20,539 nucleotides of DNA from Candidatus Hydrogenedentota bacterium (GTDB taxonomy: Bacteria; Hydrogenedentota; Hydrogenedentia; Hydrogenedentales; SLHB01): positions 1 to 20,539 of the forward strand of contig PUMX01000423.1 of assembly GCA_003552485.1 (NCBI GenBank), given 5' to 3'. Below are positions 1 to 7,250 of the stretch, piece after piece. The notes under the pieces are model-generated. The model saw only the letters and a program-made list of their open reading frames with translations, was not told the origin of the DNA and ran no database searches. Position numbers and translations under genes: made by a program. Each line of letters opens with the position of its first letter. Position 1 is the stretch's first letter.

Positions 1-2
1 CG

Positions 3-170
3 CGCATGAACGCGTTGTCGCGGCGGTATCCTAGCGCGGTGGTGGCGGCGTTGCTCGGGGAGCGGCATAAGTATTTCCGGGGGGTGGTGAGCCGGAATGA
101 GCGGTTGGGCGCGTTTATGCGGGGCTGGGCGGGAAAACGGTGTATGCCGCCGTGTGCGCAGGTGGGGTGA
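3..170 (+). CDS. 3' end of an unidentified protein (partial)
   Basis: An open frame enters from the left edge and ends at TGA 168-170, giving about 55 C-terminal residues that are rich in Arg and aromatic residues (it contains RRYPSAVVAALL and HKYFRGVVSRNERLG). The basic, amphipathic tail would suit the end of a membrane-associated or glycosyltransferase-like enzyme, but I do not recognise the family and assign no function. A small hairpin at 176-191 follows the stop directly. The frame has a believable composition and no internal stop, yet it is short, so a chance frame cannot be excluded. Confidence 0.4.
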   Translation, partial: RMNALSRRYPSAVVAALLGERHKYFRGVVSRNERLGAFMRGWAGKRCMPPCAQVG

Positions 171-175
171 TACAT

Positions 176-191
176 CCCCCTTCACAGGGGG
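176..191 (+). terminator. Hairpin just after the first stop codon, without U-tract
   Basis: CCCCCT (176-181) pairs with AGGGGG (186-191) around a TCAC loop, five bases after the stop of the partial gene. No T-run follows, so it is at best a weak or Rho-assisted 3' end, or an mRNA-stabilising hairpin. Confidence 0.3.
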
Positions 192-199
192 GCTTACAG

Positions 200-378
200 G
201 CCGGCAAACCGTCATCGGCTACGATCTCATAAACGAATCGTTCCTGGACCCGCTAATGATACAAGGGAAGGACGCCATGATTGGCAAGGCCGCGGAACTG
301 CTCGAAGAAGATATGTGCGACGATGCGCTGTCCGAAGAAGAATTCATGGACATGTGGCTCGATCCGCGAGGTCGATAA
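200..378 (+). pseudogene. Short coding-like stretch, possible glycoside hydrolase vestige
   Basis: This frame is open from upstream of 200 to TAA 376-378. It contains TVIGYDLINES (from about 208), which resembles the beta-strand 4 motif GYDLxNEP of clan GH-A (GH5-type) enzymes, where the Glu is the acid/base. Only about 55 residues remain and no other part of such an enzyme is visible, so a decayed fragment is a reasonable reading. Alternatively ATG 277, with GGGAAGGA just upstream, could start a 33-residue acidic peptide (LLEEDMCDDALSEEEF core). Neither reading is secure. Resemblance to one short motif is weak evidence. Confidence 0.25.
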
Positions 379-495
379 CAAAGGCCTGCGCGTTCCCCTT
401 CAGCGGCCCATTCGGCGCGGCCCGCAGTTTGCCCGCCCTCAATCAATCGCGGGAGTCGCCCAGATTCCCGGCGCGGCTTGTATTGAAACAAACCC

Positions 496-524
496 GTGAA
501 AACCCGGGCGAACTTCGGTACACT
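496..524 (+). promoter_or_regulatory. Candidate promoter for the beta-helix gene
   Basis: GTGAAA (496-501) and TACACT (519-524) are separated by 17 bases, about 90 bases before the ATG at 617. The -35 match is poor, so this is only a candidate. Nothing else is recognisable in the 379-616 spacer. Confidence 0.2.
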
Positions 525-616
525 GGTGGTTCTCTGCGTCAGCCTTTCCCCACGGCATCCGTCCGACGCAGGTAAAAGCCGATGCTCGAACAACACCAAC
601 AAGGAGCGAAACGGTT

Positions 617-1933
617 ATGATGAGCCATTGTAAGCGCGCCGCATTCGCGGCGGCCCTCGTGATCCCCTTCTGGGCCTACGCCGATACACCGCCTGAAATA
701 CCGAAAGACGCGGTATGGAACGTCATGGATTTTGGCGCGGCGCCCGACGGCGAGACGGATAACACGGAGGCGTTTCAAGACGCCTTGGACGCAGCCCAGG
801 ACGCGGGCGGCGGCGTGGTATGGGTTCCCACGGGAGAGTACAGTTTCGAGAGCAGCCTGAACGTGCCGCGCGAAGTGACGTTGCGCGGCGTCTACCATTA
901 TGCGCCGGCTCATGCGGGCATCCGCGACAATACGGACCAGCTCCCCCAATATGGGTCCACGTTGCTTGTGCGGACCGGCGCGGGCGACGAGGACGGCGAC
1001 CCGTTCATCCGCTTGAACAATAATTCCACGCTTCAGGGCTTCTGCATCTACTACCCCGAACAATGCCCGGATACGGTCCCCCCAACGCCGTATCCCTACA
1101 CGGTCGCCATGCGGCAAAACAATCCGGCGATCATTGACGTGGAAATGCTTAACCCCTACAACGCCATCGACGCGTCGCACAATCAGCGCGCGCTCATCCG
1201 CAATATCCACGGCCAACCCTTGCATATCGGCGTCTACGTGGACGCCATCTATGACATAGGCCGCATCGAGAACGTGCACTGGAACCCGTGGTGGACCTTT
1301 GAATCCGAGATGTATCAGTGGCAAGAGGACAACGCGCGCGCGTTTATCTTCGGGCGGTCCGACTGGCACTACGTCCACAACACCTTCGCTTTCGGCTACA
1401 ACATTGGCTACCACTTCATCGAGACCCAGCATGGTCCCACGAACGCGAATCTGTTGGGTGTGGGCGCGGACCGCTGCCACACAGCAGTCAAGGTCGAACA
1501 GACACAACCGGCGGGGCTGCTCTTCACCAACGGCAAGTTCGTCTCATTCATGGGCGAGGAGCCCACGATGATCCGGGTCACGGAAACAAATCGCGGCGTG
1601 GTCCGCTTCACTAACTGTGCGTTCTGGGGACCGGCTCACCGCATTGGCGTCATTGAAGGGACGGGAACAGTCGGCTTCACCGACTGTAACTTCGAGGCGT
1701 GGGGCCAGCACGACGGCCCAACAGAAGCGTTCCTCGTGAAAGGCGGCAGTTTCCAGCTTCGCGGTTCCCTTTTCCACCGTGACCTGCCCCAGGTAACCTT
1801 GGAAGAAGGCGTGGAACGCGCGATTATCACGGAGAACCTGATCAGCGGCGAAGAACGTATCGATAACCGCGCGGCGGGTAATGTTGTCATAGCGAACAAC
1901 GTCTCCGACGTCGTCGAAGAACACGAAGAGTGA
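617..1933 (+). CDS. Secreted pectate-lyase-like right-handed beta-helix protein
   Basis: A 438-residue protein. Residues 1-22 form a signal peptide (basic start, hydrophobic core, cleavage probably after AYA), so it acts outside the cytoplasm. After it comes the hallmark N-terminus of the Pectate_lyase_3 family: WNVMDFGAAPDGETDNTEAF, then GGGVVWVPTGEY and a VTLRGV turn. The rest is the irregular Asn- and Gly-rich repeat pattern of a parallel beta-helix (for example RFTNCAFWG and GFTDCNFEAWG rungs). Family members cleave or bind polysaccharides such as pectin, rhamnogalacturonan or alginate, but the substrate cannot be read here. AAGGAG (601-606) lies 10 bases before ATG 617. A second ATG follows at once (620), so either may be used. 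The gene precedes a sugar-type ABC importer on the same strand, separated by a terminator-like hairpin, which suggests a shared carbohydrate theme. Confidence 0.85.
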   Translation: MMSHCKRAAFAAALVIPFWAYADTPPEIPKDAVWNVMDFGAAPDGETDNTEAFQDALDAAQDAGGGVVWVPTGEYSFESSLNVPREVTLRGVYHYAPAHAGIRDNTDQLPQYGSTLLVRTGAGDEDGDPFIRLNNNSTLQGFCIYYPEQCPDTVPPTPYPYTVAMRQNNPAIIDVEMLNPYNAIDASHNQRALIRNIHGQPLHIGVYVDAIYDIGRIENVHWNPWWTFESEMYQWQEDNARAFIFGRSDWHYVHNTFAFGYNIGYHFIETQHGPTNANLLGVGADRCHTAVKVEQTQPAGLLFTNGKFVSFMGEEPTMIRVTETNRGVVRFTNCAFWGPAHRIGVIEGTGTVGFTDCNFEAWGQHDGPTEAFLVKGGSFQLRGSLFHRDLPQVTLEEGVERAIITENLISGEERIDNRAAGNVVIANNVSDVVEEHEE

Positions 1934-1947
1934 CTGCAGTGAAAACG

Positions 1948-1986
1948 TGCGCCAGGTAGCCGGTTTATCTCTTTCCGGCTGGCGCG
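1948..1986 (+). terminator. Bulged hairpin after the beta-helix gene
   Basis: GCGCCA pairs with TGGCGC and GCCGG pairs with CCGGC, with a GGTA bulge on the 5' side and an AT-rich loop. A weak T-containing run (GTTGTCGATT) follows. It lies 12-50 bases after the stop of the beta-helix gene and probably ends that transcript, at least in part. Confidence 0.45.
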
Positions 1987-2019
1987 TTGTCGATTACCGG
2001 CGATTGCGTAATGGCAATT

Positions 2020-2050
2020 TTGATGCGCACCGGGAGACGCTTCGTATACC
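2020..2050 (+). promoter_or_regulatory. Candidate promoter for the ABC importer
   Basis: TTGATG (2020-2025) and TATACC (2045-2050) are 19 bases apart, about 75 bases before the chosen ATG at 2126 and just after a terminator-like hairpin. The spacing is long, so confidence is low. Confidence 0.25.
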
Positions 2051-2125
2051 ATGAGCACTGAAGGACGGTATCCAGTAATTCGGGACTATTCAACGCCTCG
2101 AAAACAAGTTTGGGAGAACGGACAC

Positions 2126-3145
2126 ATGATATGGAAACTTGCGACACTAGGCATTGTTTTGATCCTCGTGGCGAGCCTGACCGGCTGCGAAGGCAATGGC
2201 CAGGCGGACGAAATCGACGAAGCGATGGCTGAGGGCGAGGAGGCTCAGTACCAGATCGCCGTCATTCCCAAGGGCCGCACCCATGATTTCTGGCGAGCCA
2301 TCCATGCGGGCGCGCGGAAGGCCGCGGACGAACTGGACGTCAACATCATTTGGATGAGCGGCGAACGTGAGGACGACCGGCGCCAGCAGATCGACGTGGT
2401 GCAGAACTTCATCGCCCGCGGTGTGGACGCCATCGTGCTCGCGCCGTTAGATGAGAACGCCCTGGTTCGCCCCGTCGAGGAGGCGGAGCGGCGCGGCATT
2501 CCGGTCATCATCATCGACAGCGGTTTGCAGACGGACCAATACCGCAGCTTCATTGCAACCGACAATTATGAGGGCGGACGCCTCGGCGGACGGCGGCTTG
2601 GCGATCTCATGGAAGGCGAGGGTAAAGCGATGATGCTGCGTTACAGCGAAGGCAGCGCGAGCACCGCCGAACGCGAGCAAGGCTTCCTCGACGAGATCCG
2701 CGAGAATTATCCGGACATCGAACTGCTTTCTTATAACCAATACGCCGGCGCGACCCAAGAGTCCGCGTTCCAGGCGTCACAGACATTGCTCAACCGCTAT
2801 GGCGCCGAGGTCGAGGGCATCTTCTGCCCCAATGAGTCCAGCAGCTTCGGTATGTTGCGCGCCTTGCAAACCGGCGGCTACGCAGGAGAGGTTCTCTTCG
2901 TGGGCTTCGACACCAACGAGAGCTTGCTGCGAGGTTTACGCGAGGGAGAAATCCACGGGTTGGTCTCCCAGGATCCGTTCGGCATGGGTTACGAGGGCGT
3001 TATTGCCGCCGTTGACGTGCTGGAAGGCCGTGAGGTCGAGGAAAGCGTCGCAACCCGGCTGGACATCGTCACGCCGGACAATGTCGACGACCCCGAGATT
3101 CAAGAACTCATCGCGCCCGAACTCGTTGGCGCCGAGAACCGCTAA
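2126..3145 (+). CDS. Sugar ABC transporter substrate-binding lipoprotein (RbsB type)
   Basis: A 339-residue periplasmic-binding-protein family I (Peripla_BP_4) protein. The start is set at ATG 2126 because it gives a proper lipoprotein signal peptide: hydrophobic residues 7-17 and lipobox SLTGC, with Cys21 as lipidation site. The frame is open 25 codons further up, but those residues look non-coding. Core features are YQIAVIPKGRTHDFWRAIHAG, a GVDAIVLAPLDENAL strand-loop, GIPVIIIDSG, FIATDNYEGG and VLFVGFDTNE, all typical of CUT2 ribose/xylose/galactose binding proteins. It would capture a pentose or hexose, or a related ligand such as autoinducer-2, and hand it to the permease. The ATPase gene begins 7 bases after its stop, so the three genes form one operon. 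Confidence 0.9.
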   Translation: MIWKLATLGIVLILVASLTGCEGNGQADEIDEAMAEGEEAQYQIAVIPKGRTHDFWRAIHAGARKAADELDVNIIWMSGEREDDRRQQIDVVQNFIARGVDAIVLAPLDENALVRPVEEAERRGIPVIIIDSGLQTDQYRSFIATDNYEGGRLGGRRLGDLMEGEGKAMMLRYSEGSASTAEREQGFLDEIRENYPDIELLSYNQYAGATQESAFQASQTLLNRYGAEVEGIFCPNESSSFGMLRALQTGGYAGEVLFVGFDTNESLLRGLREGEIHGLVSQDPFGMGYEGVIAAVDVLEGREVEESVATRLDIVTPDNVDDPEIQELIAPELVGAENR

Positions 3146-3152
3146 CCGCCTC

Positions 3153-4691
3153 ATGCGAGATTCTGCGCTTGAACAAGACGGCGGCGCGGTCCTCGAACTG
3201 CGCGGCGTCTGTAAATCGTTCGGCCCCACGCGCGCATTGCACCAGGTGGATCTGGATGTGCGTGGCGGCGAAGTCCATGCGCTCATCGGCGAGAACGGCG
3301 CGGGCAAGAGCACGCTCATGAGGATTCTGAGCGGCGCCGAACACGCCGACGCTGGCGAGATTCGCATCGACGGAGTAAGCCGGCGTATCGACACACCGTC
3401 CGCTGGATTGGCGCTGGGCATCGCCATGATTTACCAAGAACTCACGCTCGCGCCGCATCTCACCGTCGAGGAAAACCTGACCCTCGGGCAAGAGAAGCAC
3501 ACCCTTGGGCTCGTGCGCTCGCCGCGCGACGCGATGCGGCGCGTGCTCGCCATGCTTGGCCACGCGGAGCTTCCGCTTACGGCGCGAGTCGGCGCGTTGT
3601 CGGTCGGCGCGCAACAGGTCGTCGAGATAGCCCGGGCGCTGCTTCGCAACGCACGCATCATCATCATGGACGAGCCTACAAGCTCTCTGTCTAACGCAGA
3701 CGCGCAGGTTCTGTTTAAGGTCATCCGCGATCTTCGGGAAGAGGGCATCTCTATCGTCTATATCAGCCACTTTCTCGAAGAAGTCTACGAAGTCGCGGAC
3801 CGGTATACGGTGTTGCGCGACGGCGAAAGCGTGGGCGCTGGCCCAATGAGCGAAACAACGATACCCGGCATTATTCGGCTGATGGTCGGGCGCAACCTCG
3901 ACGAGATGTTCCCGCAAACGCCTCACACGCCGGGCGACCCGCTCTTGAGCGTCGAGAACTTGAGCGGGCAGCCGATTCCGTGCAATGTCTCGCTCACATT
4001 GCGCCGCGGCGAAATTCTGGGTATTGCGGGGCTGGTCGGATCGGGCCGCTCGGAGATATTGCGTAGCGTGTTTGGATTACGGTCGGCCCACGCGGGAACG
4101 CTCAAGCTTGAAGCTACCCAACTTGACATCCGCCATATGAAGCCCGAGCGCGCCCTGCAGCGGGGCCTTGACTTGCTGAGCGAGGACCGCAAAGGCGAGG
4201 GCCTCGCCACGGGTTTGAATGTAGCCGAGAATACAACGCTCTCTTCGTTGCTTCGCTTCGCCCGCTGGCGCGGCTTCGGCCCGTTGCGACTACGTTTCGA
4301 GCGGGAACGAGTGCGCCATTGGATTAGCGCCTTGAATATCCGCTGTCAGGGTCCAGCGCAACGCTTGGCCGAGTTGTCCGGGGGCAATCAGCAGAAAGTA
4401 GTATTGGCGCGCATGCTGGAGCAAGACGCAGACGTTATACTGCTCGATGAACCCACGCGCGGCATCGATGTAGGCAGCAAAGTCGAAATTTACCGGCTCA
4501 TCGGTCAACTGGCGGCGCAAGGCAAGGGCGTGGTTTTCGTATCATCATACTTGCCGGAACTACTGGGAGTGTGCGATACCCTCGGCGTCATGCATCGCGG
4601 CCAACTGCGCGCCATCCGGCCCGTAGCCGAATGGACGGAGGATGCCGTAATGCATGTGGCGACCTCGGGAACCGAAAGCGGCGCCGCGTAA
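3153..4691 (+). CDS. CUT2 sugar ABC transporter ATP-binding protein (RbsA type)
   Basis: A 512-residue fused double ATPase, the normal length for RbsA/MglA/XylG proteins. ATG 3153 lies 7 bases after the binding-protein stop; the open frame extends upstream only as an out-of-frame shadow of that gene. The first nucleotide-binding domain has Walker A GENGAGKST (residues 46-54), signature LSVGAQQ and Walker B IIIMDEPTSS. The second has the degenerate Walker A GLVGSGRSE that is normal for this family, signature LSGGNQQK and Walker B VILLDEPTRGID. The first domain is therefore expected to carry most of the hydrolysis. It powers uptake through the permease encoded next. The exact sugar cannot be told from the ATPase, and no specific gene symbol is assigned for that reason. 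Confidence 0.93.
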   Translation: MRDSALEQDGGAVLELRGVCKSFGPTRALHQVDLDVRGGEVHALIGENGAGKSTLMRILSGAEHADAGEIRIDGVSRRIDTPSAGLALGIAMIYQELTLAPHLTVEENLTLGQEKHTLGLVRSPRDAMRRVLAMLGHAELPLTARVGALSVGAQQVVEIARALLRNARIIIMDEPTSSLSNADAQVLFKVIRDLREEGISIVYISHFLEEVYEVADRYTVLRDGESVGAGPMSETTIPGIIRLMVGRNLDEMFPQTPHTPGDPLLSVENLSGQPIPCNVSLTLRRGEILGIAGLVGSGRSEILRSVFGLRSAHAGTLKLEATQLDIRHMKPERALQRGLDLLSEDRKGEGLATGLNVAENTTLSSLLRFARWRGFGPLRLRFERERVRHWISALNIRCQGPAQRLAELSGGNQQKVVLARMLEQDADVILLDEPTRGIDVGSKVEIYRLIGQLAAQGKGVVFVSSYLPELLGVCDTLGVMHRGQLRAIRPVAEWTEDAVMHVATSGTESGAA

Positions 4692-4766
4692 AAGAAAATC
4701 ACGTAGCCATGGAGAACACGGTGAACAGTGACTCCGTGGTTGAAGCTCGTCATCTAGAGGATCCTC

Positions 4767-5747
4767 GTGAACAAACAACTACAACGCACTTTCCGCCTTG
4801 TCGCGCCCTTCATCGGGCTTGTTTTCGTCTACATTATCTTCTTCTTCCTCGCGGGAGAGGGATTCAGCACGGTCTATAACACCAAGACCTTCCTCACGCA
4901 AGCGGTCATCATCGGTATTGGCGCGCTCGGCGTGACGCTGGTCATCATTAGCGCGGGCATCGACCTCAGCGCGGGATCGCAAATCGCGCTGGGAACGGTG
5001 GCTATTGCACTGGTGCTACGCGGCATGGGCGGCGAAGAGATGATCTGGTATATCCCGCTGCTGGCGGCGCTGGCGGGCATCGGCATCTGCGCGCTGTGCG
5101 GCTTTATTAACGGCATCATCATTTCCACCTTCGGCATCGTGCCTTTCATCGTCACGCTGGGCATGATGCAGGTAGCCCGCGGCTCGGCGCTGGGCCTCGC
5201 GGGCCAGTCCATGGTCAACACGCCCCGCAACTGGCTCACGGATCTCATGGTCATCGAGCCCACCATCGGCGCGTGGTACTCGGTCGCGCCGGGCGTCTGG
5301 GTCATGCTCGGCCTGCTTGTGTTTCTCACCCTCGTATTGAAGTTCACCGTGTTCGGCCGATACGTGTTCGCCATCGGCTCAAACGAAGCCACCGCCCGCC
5401 TGTGCGGCATCCGCGTCGGCCTGCACCGCGTCTACATCTACACCCTGTGCGGCGCGCTGATTGGCGTGTCATCAATTATGCAATACGCCAATCTCGGTCT
5501 CGGCGATCCCACGGCGGCAATAGGCATGGAGCTCGACATCATTGCCGCCGTTGTCATCGGGGGCGGCTCGCTTGCAGGCGGGCAGGGCAGCGTGCTCGGC
5601 TCGACCATCGGCGCGCTCATCATGGCGGTGCTGCGCAACGGCTGCATGCACATGGGCATCCCGAACTACGTGCAAAACATCCTCATCGGCGTGATCATCG
5701 TCGCTGCGGTCGGCCTCGACCGGCTCAGGCAACGACAGCCAACGTGA
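4767..5747 (+). CDS. CUT2 sugar ABC transporter permease (RbsC type)
   Basis: A 326-residue polytopic membrane protein of the BPD_transp_2 family. Eight or more hydrophobic segments run from LVAPFIGLVFVYIIFFFLAG near the N-terminus to ILIGVIIVAAVGL near the C-terminus. Family signatures are the segment ISAGIDLSAGS, equivalent to the conserved DLSVGS of RbsC, and the loop AIGSNEATARLCGIRV, equivalent to the ATPase-contacting EAA-like region. The start is GTG 4767: the frame has a TAG at 4755, GAGG (4757-4760) gives a ribosome site 6 bases upstream, and no other start lies nearby. ATG 4709 opens a different frame. It forms the channel of the importer with the two preceding genes. No clear terminator follows. 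Confidence 0.92.
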   Translation: MNKQLQRTFRLVAPFIGLVFVYIIFFFLAGEGFSTVYNTKTFLTQAVIIGIGALGVTLVIISAGIDLSAGSQIALGTVAIALVLRGMGGEEMIWYIPLLAALAGIGICALCGFINGIIISTFGIVPFIVTLGMMQVARGSALGLAGQSMVNTPRNWLTDLMVIEPTIGAWYSVAPGVWVMLGLLVFLTLVLKFTVFGRYVFAIGSNEATARLCGIRVGLHRVYIYTLCGALIGVSSIMQYANLGLGDPTAAIGMELDIIAAVVIGGGSLAGGQGSVLGSTIGALIMAVLRNGCMHMGIPNYVQNILIGVIIVAAVGLDRLRQRQPT

Positions 5748-5946
5748 TCATCGTCTGGGGGTGGGGTTGTATATTACTCCAGCCATCATAAGAAGAAACT
5801 CTTCGTTCATTCGTACGAAGCCCGATGCAGTAACCGCTTCTCGGACGCGCCAAAACACTTCGCCATAAGGCGCTGACCCCAAACAACCCGCCCGCTTTGC
5901 GCATTCGATGGGCTGCCCTGGTTCAGTGATTTGAAATACACGGCAA
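5748..5946 (+). other. Spacer between importer and riboflavin operon
   Basis: No supported gene and no convincing terminator is seen here. An antisense frame covers the region but runs on through the riboswitch, so I do not treat it as coding. Confidence 0.5.
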
Positions 5947-5978
5947 TTGACTGGCTTCGGCCGCTTTGCTAATATAAT
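5947..5978 (+). promoter_or_regulatory. Promoter of the riboflavin operon
   Basis: TTGACT (5947-5952) and TAATAT (5970-5975) are exactly 17 bases apart, with an overlapping TATAAT at 5973-5978. Transcription would start near 5982, about 18 bases before the first strand of the FMN aptamer. This is one of the best sigma70-type promoters in the window. Confidence 0.6.
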
Positions 5979-5999
5979 CACGTAATTATAGTTAGTGAT

Positions 6000-6116
6000 G
6001 TGCCTTCGGGGCGGGGTGAAACTCCCCACCGGCGGTGAAAGCCCGCGAGCGCTCAACAGCGCAGGATCCGGCGCAATTCCGGAGCCGACGGTAAGAGTCC
6101 GGATGGGAGAAGGCAC
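6000..6116 (+). ncRNA. FMN riboswitch aptamer (RFN element)
   Basis: The conserved RFN core is present in order: GGGGCGGGGTGAAACTCCCC, ACCGGCGGTGAAAGCCCGCG, GCAGGATCCGG, ATTCCGGAGCCGACGGT and AGTCCGGATGGGAGA. Helix P1 is closed by GTGCCTTC (6000-6007) with GAAGGCAC (6109-6116), 8 perfect pairs. It binds flavin mononucleotide and controls the rib genes directly downstream. The P1 3' strand can also pair with the loop of the downstream terminator, so the switch mechanism is readable here. Confidence 0.97.
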
Positions 6117-6148
6117 GGGATGCCGTGTGCCCCGGAGGCCCCTGCCTT
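6110..6148 (+). promoter_or_regulatory. Antiterminator helix of the FMN riboswitch
   Basis: AAGGCA (6110-6115, the P1 3' strand) is complementary to TGCCTT (6143-6148, the terminator loop), and GGG (6117-6119) to CCC (6139-6141), with one C/C mismatch between. This helix excludes both P1 and the terminator. Without FMN it would form and let transcription continue. Confidence 0.65.
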
Positions 6149-6162
6149 ACGGGGCTCTTTTT
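6138..6162 (+). terminator. FMN-controlled intrinsic terminator overlapping the ribD ribosome site
   Basis: GCCCC (6138-6142) pairs with GGGGC (6151-6155) around TGCCTTAC, followed by TCTTTTT that runs straight into the ribD ATG at 6163. The 3' arm GGGG is also the only purine-rich stretch placed to act as Shine-Dalgarno. The hairpin could therefore block translation as well as end transcription. Confidence 0.7.
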
Positions 6163-7248
6163 ATGTGCACCACCGATGAACAGTATATGCGGCGGGCCCT
6201 CGAGTTGGCGGCCCGCGCACGTGGCCGAACCAGCCCAAATCCCATGGTTGGGTGCGTGGCCGTCTCGAACGGGCGCGTGTTGGCCGAAGCCTACCACGCC
6301 AAGGCCGGCGCGCCTCACGCCGAGATCGCGGCCATCGACGCCGCTCGTGAACCCGTGGCGGGCGCGACCCTATATGTGACGCTGGAACCGTGCAACCACA
6401 CGGGCCGCACGCCTCCTTGCACGGAGCGGATCATAGCCGAGAGACCCGCGCGGGTCGTCGTCGCCATGGAAGACCCTAATCCCCTGGTTTCGGGCAAAGG
6501 GGTGGCGGCGTTGCGTGAGGCGGGCATCGCGGTGGATGTCGGTGTGCTGGAATCCGAAGCGCGGCGGCTGAACGAAGCCTACGCCAAGTACATCACCGAA
6601 AAGACGCCATTCGTGATCGCCAAGTGCGCGATGACTCTTGACGGTAAGATTGCGACCCGCACCGGCGATTCCCGGTGGGTCACCGGCGAGGAATCGCGGG
6701 CGTTCGTTCACAGAATTCGGGACCAAACAGACGCTATCCTCGTCGGCAGCCGCACGGTAATGACCGACAATCCGAGCTTGACAGCCCGGCTTCCCGAAAG
6801 CGGCGGTTACGATCCCGTGCGCGTGCTGGTGGACGCCGACGACTATTTGGACGCATCCCACCGCGTGTTCCACCTGGACAGTTCCGCGCCAACATGGGTA
6901 GTGGTCCCGGCGGGCCGAACCTTTGAAGGCGGCGCCGCAGTAATCGAGGTTCCCCCGGGACCCGGCGGCGTTGATATGGTCCAGCTTATGCGCGAGTTGG
7001 CCGCGCGCGAGATTGTATCGGTTCTAATCGAAGGCGGTGGCGCAACGCTGGCCTCCGCCTTTGAAGCGCGCATCGTCGATAAGCTCATGTTCTTCATCGC
7101 ACCCAAAATCATCGGCGGGCGCGAAGCGGTGACCGCCGTGGAGGGCGCGGGCGTGGAACGGATGGACGAGGCCGTGCAACTTGAACGAATGAGCGCCAAT
7201 CCCGTGGGTGAGGACATTCTCATCGAGGCGTATGTACGGAAGGGTTGA
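6163..7248 (+). CDS. ribD: Bifunctional diaminohydroxyphosphoribosylaminopyrimidine deaminase / 5-amino-6-(5-phosphoribosylamino)uracil reductase
   Basis: A 361-residue cytosolic enzyme catalysing the second and third steps of the GTP branch of riboflavin synthesis. The N-terminal deaminase has the zinc site His52-Ala-Glu54 (PHAEIAAI) and Cys77/Cys86 in LEPCNHTGRTPPC. The C-terminal NADPH reductase begins near residue 150 (AKCAMTLDGKIATRTGDSRW), with AILVGSRTVMTDNPSL and the late glycine loop VLIEGGGATLASAF. Start ATG 6163 aligns with the usual N-terminus (EQYMRRALELA). The frame is open further upstream only because it crosses the riboswitch. The ATG directly abuts the riboswitch terminator U-tract. 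The stop overlaps the spacer to ribE by design, with only two bases between them. Confidence 0.97.
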   Translation: MCTTDEQYMRRALELAARARGRTSPNPMVGCVAVSNGRVLAEAYHAKAGAPHAEIAAIDAAREPVAGATLYVTLEPCNHTGRTPPCTERIIAERPARVVVAMEDPNPLVSGKGVAALREAGIAVDVGVLESEARRLNEAYAKYITEKTPFVIAKCAMTLDGKIATRTGDSRWVTGEESRAFVHRIRDQTDAILVGSRTVMTDNPSLTARLPESGGYDPVRVLVDADDYLDASHRVFHLDSSAPTWVVVPAGRTFEGGAAVIEVPPGPGGVDMVQLMRELAAREIVSVLIEGGGATLASAFEARIVDKLMFFIAPKIIGGREAVTAVEGAGVERMDEAVQLERMSANPVGEDILIEAYVRKG

Positions 7249-7250
7249 AT

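Noticed and set aside
539..1507. 322-codon antisense open frame over the beta-helix gene
   Set aside because: It lies opposite a well-supported secreted beta-helix gene, has no ribosome site and no recognisable family; long antisense frames are expected in GC-rich DNA.
2799..3152. 118-codon N-terminal extension of the ABC ATPase
   Set aside because: It is an out-of-frame reading of the binding-protein gene; the normal N-terminus begins at 3153.
3108..3926. 272-codon minus-strand frame over the ABC ATPase
   Set aside because: The sense strand has intact Walker and signature motifs; the antisense product resembles no family.
4753..4764. TCTAGAGGATCC, identical to a pUC-type polylinker segment
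   Set aside because: The bases on either side do not continue the vector sequence, the match is only 12 bases, and it forms the ribosome site of an intact permease gene, so cloning contamination is unlikely.
5748..6116. 122-codon minus-strand frame next to the riboflavin operon
   Set aside because: Its first third is the complement of the highly conserved FMN riboswitch, and the remainder matches nothing I recognise.
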